64,000 bases of DNA from GCA-2746795 sp964643965. Lineage in GTDB: Bacteria > Chloroflexota > Anaerolineae > Promineifilales > Promineifilaceae. The notes under the pieces are model-generated. The model made no database searches. It worked only from the letters and a program-made list of their open reading frames with translations, and had not been told where the DNA came from. Each line of letters begins with the position of its first letter. Position 1 is the first letter of the stretch. The stretch covers positions 51,931 through 115,930 of the forward strand of contig CAZXVH010000002.1 of NCBI GenBank assembly GCA_964643965.1, given 5' to 3'. Positions 10,101-16,537 of this stretch are shown here, piece by piece. Made by a program: the position numbers and the translations under genes.

Positions 10101-10211
10101 GCGCAGCAGGCGGGAAGTTAACACCGTGAAGCGCATATTTGGACCTGTTACCACCGCCTGCGGCTCAGCCAGCGGCTCAAATTGAATGGGAAAGGATTGG
10201 GTGTAAATCAT
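7140..10211 (-). CDS. GH31 glycosidase fused to an SCP2-like domain
   Basis: A 1023-residue protein. Residues ~1-730 form a GH31 alpha-glycosidase (N-terminal beta sandwich, catalytic barrel, C-terminal beta domains). The nucleophile is Asp354 in VDFWWMDWQQG and the acid/base is Asp433 in SGDTHVTWDS. No signal peptide is seen, so it is likely cytoplasmic. Residues ~917-995 match an SCP2 sterol-carrier domain, with the pattern FDVAGENGRV, then PTVTISAHADDWLSLLNG, then EGKIGVQGN. This is about 250 residues more than normal GH31. The region ~740-910 is unassigned. Residues ~386-413, between the two catalytic Asps, are a repeat-encoded insertion (KRPALSVS three times). A second repeat-derived peptide, FDRLSER, lies near residue 75. 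Substrate and active state are not known. Confidence 0.88.
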   Translation of the reverse strand: MIYTQSFPIQFEPLAEPQAVVTGPNMRFTVLTSRLLRLEYSPTGEFEDRPSQAFWYRRQPVVNFELEVENNHFDRLSERRYTLTTAHLQLVYTASEVGFSPETLSITLKESGATWHFGDQDDLNLRGTARTLDDVDGALALEEGLLSRSGYAVVDDTPRLVFNAEGWLEPRNAPAGSHDLYFFGYGQDADACLQDFARVAGAAPLLPRWALGNWWSRYWAYSAEELLGLMDEFKANHVPLSVCIVDMDWHLTETGNAASGWTGYTWNRKLFPDPPGFLAALHERGLKTALNLHPADGVYPHEEKYEEMALEMGIDPASQQPVPFDIADPKFTRAYFERLHHPMEADGVDFWWMDWQQGTRSAVSGLDPLWWLNHLHFYDLGRDGEKRPALSVSKRPALSVSKRPALSVSKRPFIFSRWGGLGNHRYPIGFSGDTHVTWDSLAFQPYFTATAANVNYGWWSHDIGGHMSGVEEAELFVRWVQFGVFSPIFRLHSTNNRFHERRPWSWDAETARVTADAMRLRHQLIPYLYSMAWRNHTKHVPLVRPLYHLYPEQEPAYHCSDQYLFGSELLAAPFVAPMAADVGLSRGVVWLPAGEWRDFFSGMRYTGDGWYPIYGGLAETPLFAKAGAIVPLAAEDGVANPETLVVHLFPGADNRFDLYEDDGLAAHSLTPITQSWGEAAWSVTIGPVVGETAHLPASRTWAVCFRGVTAPELVEVAVSAHVDFTSEYDDESKTLRITAVAIHPFEPLTIELAQPVLAPDRRVLESCQKLVAAFRMESYTKQRLFNDLPNLVENPAGLVAYELLLTAAQLRALAEVLNGAGYQRSSTRRSQEEALVVWNNQERAEVMFKLAALDANGGAVSKRERLPKFGVFTIGDRLMRWHEGSQLAAGAVTVAAWLDSLVAQVRRLPATPETLVVQFDVAGENGRVAYLSRSDDEVVIINGRYPHPTVTISAHADDWLSLLNGSASLELLFLEGKIGVQGNLELALQLAESINLSSPGVYQVSPCRLEIEYGEGLRLPVPV
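8977..9057. repeat. 24-bp tandem repeat inside the GH31 gene
   Basis: Three perfect copies and a partial fourth of GGCCGTTTCGACACGCTCAA followed by GGCA start at 8977, 9001, 9025 and 9049. The unit joins the core of the iterated palindrome (GGCCGTT) to a TTCGACA-GCTCA word that also occurs at 9980-9998 and 43146-43166. Because 24 is a multiple of three the frame is kept, and the gene encodes KRPALSVS three times. Confidence 0.95.
9980..9998. repeat. Dispersed TGAGC-TGTCGAAG repeat inside a gene
   Basis: CACTGAGCCTGTCGAAGTG is an imperfect palindrome (arms CACT and AGTG around GAGCCTGTCGA) of a type I recognise as a common intergenic repeat in several bacterial phyla. Here it lies in frame in the GH31 gene and is translated as FDRLSER. 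Related words are at 8983-9046, 43146-43166 and about 54709-54725. Confidence 0.7.
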
Positions 10212-10247
10212 GGGATTCTCCGTTTAAAGGTGGCAAAGTTGCCACTC

Positions 10248-11438
10248 TTATAAAAAACAACAACCATCGCCGCGATAAGTGGTTACTTCATCCAGCAAAC
10301 GGCCGTTTCGCAGGCGCAGCATCGTCTCAAATCGTTCGCATAACTCACCTGCTTTGGCATGACGCATAAAAATGGGGTCGCCTAGCGCCAATGGTTCCGG
10401 GCCAGTGTAATGGATGGGCGTTTGCACTTCGCCGGCGCCTTCGTTGCTGTCCAACCTGGCCCCGGCCGGCAGATAAGGCTGCGGCGATTTGTCTGGCCCT
10501 GTCTGGCCGGAAGCGGGATAGCCGCCGCCCAGACAGGTGTAGACGCCCGCTTTGGGCTGACGCACAATTTGGATGGCGTACCCCGCTGCCGGTTGAAAGC
10601 GAAAATCATGGTAATGGTCAAAGAGCAGCGGCGCAAAAAAAGCAGAACCGGCCGTCACTTCGGTAACGGCCGTTTCCCGTGAAGTGGTGTGCAAACTGCC
10701 CGTGCCGCCACCGTTGACAAAGCGCAGAGACAAATCCGCGCCAGTAAGCGCCGTCATGATCTCCATCCGCCGCCGCGCCACCTCTGGAATCGAACGTCTT
10801 TTGAGCAGGCGCACCAGCCCACTCATCACCTTCCGCCCGGCGTTGGCGTCAGCCACCCCCGCAATTTGGGCCTCATAGCCCATCACCCCGTCCAGGCGCA
10901 AATAGGGTGAGCGGGCGATGCGCTGCGCCAGGGAAACGGCCGTTTCTCCCCCACGCACCCCCGACCGCCACACGCCAAAATGAATCGGCCCATAATCAGA
11001 GGCCATGTCGATGTCCAGGCACAACGGCAGCATCACCTCTTCCCGCCGGGCAATGGCTTCGATGTGGCTGATATGCGCTTCGCTGTCTACCATCAAGGTG
11101 ATTTGATGCCCTTGCGCTACTGCCTGGCAAACGGCCGTGATGTGAGCCGGTTCCCAGGTGGGGTAGGCCACCAGCAAATCGGCAAAGCCCTGCCTTGCCA
11201 ACCAGACCGCTTCCGGGGCAGTGAAGCACATCAAGCCTTGAAAACGGTCAGAACTGGCCAGGATATGGCGCAGCGCCGCCACACAGCGCACCGATTTTGA
11301 GGCCACGCGCACCCGCTTATCGCCGCTCCGCGCCAACACCTGCGCGATGTTTTCGTCCAGCAGATCCATATCGACAAACGCAAAAGGCATGGCTTTACCG
11401 GCAAACGCTGTTTTGTAGGTTTGATACCGTTCGTTCAT
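10248..11438 (-). CDS. D-threonine aldolase-like PLP enzyme (alanine racemase fold)
   Basis: A 396-residue fold-type III PLP enzyme of the D-threonine aldolase/D-serine dehydratase family, often annotated as amino-acid deaminase/aldolase. The PLP Lys is Lys48 in VASKSVR. A glycine-rich phosphate-binding stretch is seen in RFVNGGGTGSL. The C-terminal part holds RHAKAGELCERF, where His and Cys occupy the metal-binding position of the family. It would cleave or deaminate a D-hydroxy amino acid, and the substrate is not determined. It lies between the GH31 and GT39 genes on the same strand with short gaps (36 and 43 bases). Palindrome copies at 10298, 10665 and 10935 encode LRNGRL, ETAVTE and GETAVS. 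Confidence 0.83.
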   Translation of the reverse strand: MNERYQTYKTAFAGKAMPFAFVDMDLLDENIAQVLARSGDKRVRVASKSVRCVAALRHILASSDRFQGLMCFTAPEAVWLARQGFADLLVAYPTWEPAHITAVCQAVAQGHQITLMVDSEAHISHIEAIARREEVMLPLCLDIDMASDYGPIHFGVWRSGVRGGETAVSLAQRIARSPYLRLDGVMGYEAQIAGVADANAGRKVMSGLVRLLKRRSIPEVARRRMEIMTALTGADLSLRFVNGGGTGSLHTTSRETAVTEVTAGSAFFAPLLFDHYHDFRFQPAAGYAIQIVRQPKAGVYTCLGGGYPASGQTGPDKSPQPYLPAGARLDSNEGAGEVQTPIHYTGPEPLALGDPIFMRHAKAGELCERFETMLRLRNGRLLDEVTTYRGDGCCFL

Positions 11439-11481
11439 AAGTAAGATACCTTTTAGAAGTTCACCTTCTGATCATAGATCG

Positions 11482-13437
11482 CTACTCCCCAAACGGCCCC
11501 AGGCGGATCGGCCGCATGGGATCGCCTGCCTGATCCAGGCGCGGACTGCGGGCCACCTCCGGCCAGGTATACATGCCCACATCCACCCAGAAAGGGCCGG
11601 ACTGTCCGGCCGGATCAAAGTCAACCCAGGTGATCAGCGTGTCGCCTTGCTGCCACGCCCCTGAAGAGAGGCGTGCATCATGGATGGCCAGCGGTTCCGC
11701 AGAAACGGTGTCATGGAAATGATTGAACTGGTGATAATCCAGCCCGTCCGGTGCGCCGCTGATGCGCCAGAGCGTGAGAAAACGCCAGCCCGTCTCCGTT
11801 TCTCGCGCCGACCAGCCCGTCAGTTCTGCGCCATTGGCTAACGCCACCGGCGTCGCTTGCTGGAAATGAGACAAATCCACCGTCTCAATGGTGGCCGCCA
11901 TGTAAGGCGGTTCGTCCGGGCGACGGGGCAGCATTTGGCTTTTGTTCACGATACCATTGGCAAGCATTTCTTCCCAGGCGGGCAGCGTGGCAAACGTTGC
12001 CAGCAGATGAACGGGTTGGCCTGGTTTGGTTGCGGGAATGAGGATGGCAGAACGGCCGTCTACCAACCGGTATGGATAATCCCACAACAAAATGTTAAAC
12101 GTGGCGGCGTCACCGGCGTAGGCGGCGTTGTCGTCAAAGGTGTGGACGGCGATGGGGGCGCCGTCTTGCAAAGCGCGGGCAACGTCTCGGTGATAGCGCA
12201 GGGGGGTGCCCATACCGCCCGGCGGCGACTGCACCGCCACCGTTTGCAGCGCCTGCACCATAACCACAGTTTGCCCCAGGGCGATGAGAACGAGAACGGC
12301 CGTTATCCCCCTCACCCATCTCTGCGAAGTCCGCCGCCAGCCAATGACCAGCCCCACCAGCAGCAGCAGCGCCGGCAGCGCCGACAGCAGGTAATGATGC
12401 CCTATCTCCCGCGGAAAGCGGAAATAATAGAGCGGCATTGAGCCTACCCACACCGGCAGCAGCGTGGTCAACACAGAAGTCCAATCAGGCGCAGCCCGCC
12501 GGTCACGCCACGCCAGCCAAAAAGAGAGCAGCAGGCCAAAGCCCATCAGCCCCCACAAAATGAGATGAGAGAGCGTCAGCAAACCTGGCAGCGGTGACGG
12601 CCACTGCCAATCCTGGCCCAACAACAGCGATTCCCAATTGACCGCCGCGCCCACCTCCGCCAGGGTGGAAAAAATATCGGGATTAGTGAGATTGGGGGCG
12701 CTCAACAAAGTCCGCCAATCTGCCTGCGCTCCCGGCCCGCAGCACCAGATGATCTGCGCGTAAGGGAGCGCCGCCAGCAGGGCCAGCAGCCCGCCCACCA
12801 GCACCGGTTTCCACTGCCGCCACAAGCGGTAACGGATACCCAACCAGGCCGTGCCGATGAGCAGGGGAATGGCGGCAAAGTGGATTTGTAGGGTGAATCC
12901 CGCCAGAAAAACGTGCAGCGCCAGCGCCCAGGCCCGTTTGGGGGCGCTGCCCCCTTGGGCAATGCCCGCCACCCCCGCCAATGCCCAAAAAATGGTAAAC
13001 GGCACGAGCAAATCCTGCGACCAGACGCTGCGCGAATAAGCTACGGCCATGGGCGACGCCGCCAGCAGCAGCGCTACGGCAAAGCCAGCCCAGCTCCCCC
13101 ACGCCTGCCGCGCCAGCCACCAAATGCCCAAAACGGCCGTTACCCCCACCAGCCCAATAAACAGATTCGCGCCCAGCGGGTCAGGCGTCAGCCAGTAAGG
13201 CAGGGCAAAAATCCAGACGGCCGCCGGGAGATTGGGCACGGAGGTGGAAGATTGCATGCCCATCTGGGCAAACTGACCCCCTCGCGCCATTTGCAGCGCC
13301 ATGTGGCTCACCCGCGCCTCGTCAAAGCCAAAGGAGTTGATACCCGGAAAGCCTAATCGTAAAAAGGCAGCCAGAAGGAGAACGGCCGTTAATCCCAAGA
13401 TTTCCCATTTGTGGTGTGCAAGATGATTTTTTGTCAT
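11482..13437 (-). CDS. GT39/ArnT-like membrane glycosyltransferase
   Basis: A polytopic GT-C glycosyltransferase of about 651 residues. After a short cytoplasmic N-terminus comes a helix and then the first outer loop with the catalytic acidic pair in FGFDEARVSH, the hallmark of the dolichyl-phosphate-mannose/ArnT type. Ten or so further helices follow, and the last ~200 residues form a soluble domain outside the membrane. It should transfer a sugar from a polyprenyl phosphate to a lipid or protein. I chose the ATG at 13437. An in-frame TTG at 13506 would add 23 residues that are not hydrophobic and look unlike a leader. Neither start has a strong ribosome site. Confidence 0.82.
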   Translation of the reverse strand: MTKNHLAHHKWEILGLTAVLLLAAFLRLGFPGINSFGFDEARVSHMALQMARGGQFAQMGMQSSTSVPNLPAAVWIFALPYWLTPDPLGANLFIGLVGVTAVLGIWWLARQAWGSWAGFAVALLLAASPMAVAYSRSVWSQDLLVPFTIFWALAGVAGIAQGGSAPKRAWALALHVFLAGFTLQIHFAAIPLLIGTAWLGIRYRLWRQWKPVLVGGLLALLAALPYAQIIWCCGPGAQADWRTLLSAPNLTNPDIFSTLAEVGAAVNWESLLLGQDWQWPSPLPGLLTLSHLILWGLMGFGLLLSFWLAWRDRRAAPDWTSVLTTLLPVWVGSMPLYYFRFPREIGHHYLLSALPALLLLVGLVIGWRRTSQRWVRGITAVLVLIALGQTVVMVQALQTVAVQSPPGGMGTPLRYHRDVARALQDGAPIAVHTFDDNAAYAGDAATFNILLWDYPYRLVDGRSAILIPATKPGQPVHLLATFATLPAWEEMLANGIVNKSQMLPRRPDEPPYMAATIETVDLSHFQQATPVALANGAELTGWSARETETGWRFLTLWRISGAPDGLDYHQFNHFHDTVSAEPLAIHDARLSSGAWQQGDTLITWVDFDPAGQSGPFWVDVGMYTWPEVARSPRLDQAGDPMRPIRLGPFGE

Positions 13438-13568
13438 GATGGTTTGTTTGATGATGCATGAAACGTCATGCGTAAAGGGATCATACCCGCCTTCCTTATT
13501 TTGCAAAGTGCATTCAGTTACCGTTTACCCACCATGAAGATTGATTCAATCTCTTCCAGGGAATCCGC

Positions 13569-13574
13569 TATAAT
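13569..13574 (+). promoter_or_regulatory. Probable -10 box for the 13.6-14.9 kb genes
   Basis: A perfect TATAAT sits 51 bases before the small coupled ORF. The best -35 candidate (TTCAAT, 18 bases upstream) is weak, so this is a tentative promoter. Confidence 0.4.
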
Positions 13575-13625
13575 TCCAGAAGGAAGGCGGACAGGTTGTC
13601 CGCGTTCCCAAACAAGGAGTACAAA

Positions 13626-13709
13626 ATGGATAAATGGGAATACTTCACCACCTTCATTGAAGCCGAGATGAAACAAATTTTTGCCTCTTTAAACGCCGGG
13701 TGTAAATGA
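13626..13709 (+). CDS. 27-residue leader-like ORF (MDKWEYFTTF...)
   Basis: ATG follows a strong AAGGAG with six-base spacing, and the reading frame gives 27 residues ending NAGCK. Its TGA overlaps the ATG of the next gene (ATGA at 13706-13709), so translation of the two should be coupled. The start MDKWEYFTTFIEAEM resembles the beginning of small DUF4177-type proteins (M-x-x-WEYK), so it could be a truncated member. It could equally be a genuine micro-protein or leader. The ribosome site and overlap are clear, and the function is unknown. Confidence 0.55.
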   Translation: MDKWEYFTTFIEAEMKQIFASLNAGCK

Positions 13710-14917
13710 ACATCTGCCATTCTATCTTCAAATCTGTCACCGTTCATTTCATTTTGATGCTGCTGGTAGGCGGCATATTAAGCGGGTGTGGCGCAGCCCC
13801 GACGCCCCCAACTGATGCCGCTACCATCGCCTATACGCCACATACCGCTTTGCCGCTGCCCACCGTTATACCAGAGATAGAAACGGCCGTTCCCACCCCC
13901 ACCCAAACCGTTACATCACCGGCCACAGAAACGGCCGTTCCGCCTGCGCCCTCACCCCCCGTGCCCACTGCCGATCCCCTGGCTGACTATACCCTGGACG
14001 CTCTGCGCCAGCGGCCACCCGCTGGCGGCGTCATCCATATCCGGGAGCAAACCGCGTGGCACGAAACATTTACCGTCCACACCTTTGACTACCCCAGCGA
14101 CGATCTCACCATCACCGGCCAAATGCACCTGCCCCAGGGTGAAGGACCATTTCCCGTCATCATTCTGCTGCACGGCTTTATATTCCGCGATGCGTACCAG
14201 ACAGGCGACGATACCTGGCTGGCGGCGCAAAACCTGGCCAGCAGCGGCTACCTCACCCTGGCCCCCGACCTACGCAGTTGGGGCGGCTCCGACAACGGTC
14301 TCAGCCTGTTCCACACCGGGCTGGTCATCGACGCTCTAAATCTCATCCATTCCCTACCCTCGCTGCCGCAGGCCGACCCGGAGCGCCTGGGCCTCTGGGG
14401 TCACAGCATGGGCGGCGGCATTGCCACTAAGCTGTTGACCGTGAATGATCAGGTGAAAACGGCCGTTCTCTATGCCCCCAACAGCGCCGACGACGCCGAC
14501 TTGATCGCTCGTTGGGGTCCCGGCTGCCTGCCCCATCAAACCGATGTCGACTTTGAAGACAACCAATGCAATCCCGGCGAAATCGTGCCGCCAGGCACAC
14601 CGGCCAACCTGGTGCAAGCCTACCTGGAAACCGCCGCCGATCCGGAACGGCTGTCAGCCTTCGCCCCCATCTACCAGTTAGACTACATCACGGCCGCCGT
14701 GCAAATCCACAGCGGCCAGGGCGATGGACAAGCCCTCGTCGAAACACCACCCGAATGGGCGCAAAAACTGGCCGATGGCCTGCAGACGGCCGGAAAAGAG
14801 GTTGCCTTTTTCAGCTATGAAGATCAAGGTCATTTTTTCAACGGCGTTCATTGGGAACAATTTATGGCCCGCACCGTGAACTTTTTTAACGCCAACCTCG
14901 CCAAACAACAGGAATAG
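13706..14917 (+). CDS. Lipoprotein alpha/beta hydrolase
   Basis: A 403-residue exported hydrolase. The lipoprotein signal ends at lipobox ILSGC (Cys28). A Pro/Thr linker of ~65 residues follows, with two palindrome copies encoding ETAVPTP and ETAVPPA. The catalytic domain (about 110-400) is of the dienelactone-hydrolase/prolyl-oligopeptidase type. The oxyanion strand is ILLHGF, the nucleophile is Ser234 in GHSMGGG, and the catalytic His lies in DQGHFF near the C-terminus. The acid is probably in the stretch between. It should act as an esterase or peptidase on the cell surface, substrate unknown. It is coupled to the small ORF before it and is followed 59 bases later by an amidase. Confidence 0.88.
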   Translation: MNICHSIFKSVTVHFILMLLVGGILSGCGAAPTPPTDAATIAYTPHTALPLPTVIPEIETAVPTPTQTVTSPATETAVPPAPSPPVPTADPLADYTLDALRQRPPAGGVIHIREQTAWHETFTVHTFDYPSDDLTITGQMHLPQGEGPFPVIILLHGFIFRDAYQTGDDTWLAAQNLASSGYLTLAPDLRSWGGSDNGLSLFHTGLVIDALNLIHSLPSLPQADPERLGLWGHSMGGGIATKLLTVNDQVKTAVLYAPNSADDADLIARWGPGCLPHQTDVDFEDNQCNPGEIVPPGTPANLVQAYLETAADPERLSAFAPIYQLDYITAAVQIHSGQGDGQALVETPPEWAQKLADGLQTAGKEVAFFSYEDQGHFFNGVHWEQFMARTVNFFNANLAKQQE

Positions 14918-14976
14918 CCGCCAGATTGGTCCAATTTTTAACATTGGGCCAATCTACCCTATAAGGAACCCAAACC

Positions 14977-16494
14977 ATGCCAACATTCCCCCTGGAAGAA
15001 AAAACAATTGTGGAACTACAAGAGGCTATGGCAAGCGGCGATCTCACCGCCCGCCGCCTGGTTGAACTATACCAGGAGCGCATTGCGCAGCTCAACAAAC
15101 AAGGGCCGGCCGTCAACGCCATCCTCGAACTCAACCCCGAAGCCCTGGAAATCGCCCAGGCCCTGGACGACGAACGCGCTCAAAATGGGCCACGCGGCCC
15201 ACTGCATGGCATCCCCATCCTGCTCAAAGAAAACATTGACACCGCCGACCAGATGCAAACCACCGCCGGTTCGCTGGCCCTGGCCGGCCATATCGCCGCC
15301 CAGGACGCCTTCCTGGTGACGCAGCTGCGGGCGGCGGGGGCCATCATCTTGGGCAAAGCCAACCTGAGCGAATGGGCCAACTTTCGTTCGCCCCACTCCT
15401 CCTCTGGCTGGAGCAGCCGGGGTGGGCAAACGAAAAATCCGTATGCCCTGGATCGCAATCCGTGCGGTTCCAGCTCTGGCTCCGCGGTGGCCGTGTCGTC
15501 CAATTTTTGCGCCGCCGCCATCGGCACGGAGACGGATGGCTCCATTGTCTGCCCCAGCCATGCCAACGGCGTGGTCGGTATCAAACCCACCCTGGGACTG
15601 GTGAGCCGCGCCGGTATCATCCCCATCGCCCACAGCCAGGATACGGCCGGGCCAATGGGGCGCACGGTGGCTGACGCCGCGGCCGTTTTGGGCGCCATAA
15701 GCGGCATCGACCCGCGTGATCCCGTTACCGCCCAAGGCGCTGGTTATGCCCATACTGACTACACGCAGTTTCTTGCGGCTGATGGCTTAAAGGGGGCGCG
15801 GATTGGCGTGGCCCGCAATTTCTTTGGCTATCACCCGCAAGTGGATGCCATCATGGAAGCCAGTATTGCCGTGATGGCGGCGCAGGGGGCGGAGATTGTG
15901 GATGAGGCAAATATTGAGAATGAAACGGCCGTTGGCGATACCGAGTTTATGGTGCTGCTCTACGAGTTCAAAGCAGACCTGAACGCCTATCTGGAAACGG
16001 TGGGGGCAGAGGTTCAGGTACACACAATGGCCGACATCATCGCCTTTAACAAAGCGCACCCGGACAGCATGATGCCCCATTTTGGACAGGAACGGATGCT
16101 GGCGGCGCAGGAGAAAGGCTCTTTGCTGGAAGCCGCTTACCTGGAGGCGCTGGCCGCCAACCACCGGCTAATGCGGGCCGAAGGCATCGACAAAGTGCTG
16201 CAAAGCCACCAGCTTGAGGCCATTGTGGCCCCCACCGGCGGTCCCGCCTGGCTGACGGATTGGATCAACGGCGATCAGTATGGTGGGGCCAGTTCCACCC
16301 CGGCGGCCGTGGCTGGCTATCCCAATATCACCGTACCGGCCGGCTTCATTCATGGGCTGCCGGTGGGTATTTCTTTTTTCTCAACGGCGTATCAGGAGCC
16401 GACGCTGATCAAATTGGCTTATGCTTTTGAGCAAGCGACAAAGGCCCGCCGCCCGCCGCAGTTTTTACCGACGGTATTGTTTGGGGTGAGCTAA
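14977..16494 (+). CDS. Amidase-signature family hydrolase
   Basis: A 505-residue amidase with the Ser-cisSer-Lys triad of the amidase-signature family: Lys84 in ILLKENIDT, the cis-Ser in GSSSGSA (165-166) and the nucleophile Ser189 in GTETDGSI. The length and the N-terminal helix EEKTIVELQEAM are typical. There is no signal peptide, so it should act in the cytoplasm, hydrolysing an amide to acid and ammonia. It is not GatA, because no gatB or gatC lies near and the context is that of a stand-alone amidase. The ribosome site AAGGAA lies 9 bases before the ATG. It converges with the kinase gene across a 43-base gap. Confidence 0.9.
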   Translation: MPTFPLEEKTIVELQEAMASGDLTARRLVELYQERIAQLNKQGPAVNAILELNPEALEIAQALDDERAQNGPRGPLHGIPILLKENIDTADQMQTTAGSLALAGHIAAQDAFLVTQLRAAGAIILGKANLSEWANFRSPHSSSGWSSRGGQTKNPYALDRNPCGSSSGSAVAVSSNFCAAAIGTETDGSIVCPSHANGVVGIKPTLGLVSRAGIIPIAHSQDTAGPMGRTVADAAAVLGAISGIDPRDPVTAQGAGYAHTDYTQFLAADGLKGARIGVARNFFGYHPQVDAIMEASIAVMAAQGAEIVDEANIENETAVGDTEFMVLLYEFKADLNAYLETVGAEVQVHTMADIIAFNKAHPDSMMPHFGQERMLAAQEKGSLLEAAYLEALAANHRLMRAEGIDKVLQSHQLEAIVAPTGGPAWLTDWINGDQYGGASSTPAAVAGYPNITVPAGFIHGLPVGISFFSTAYQEPTLIKLAYAFEQATKARRPPQFLPTVLFGVS

Positions 16495-16537
16495 GAATAA
16501 GAGATTGGAAGGGGTATTCGATCTGCTGACTCTTTCT

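Noticed and set aside
13438..13506. TTG start adding 23 residues to the GT39 protein
   Set aside because: The added residues look non-native and the start codon is weak. The ATG at 13437 is preferred though also without a strong ribosome site.
14977..16494. GatA of the amidotransferase complex
   Set aside because: No gatB or gatC nearby, and the context is that of a stand-alone amidase.
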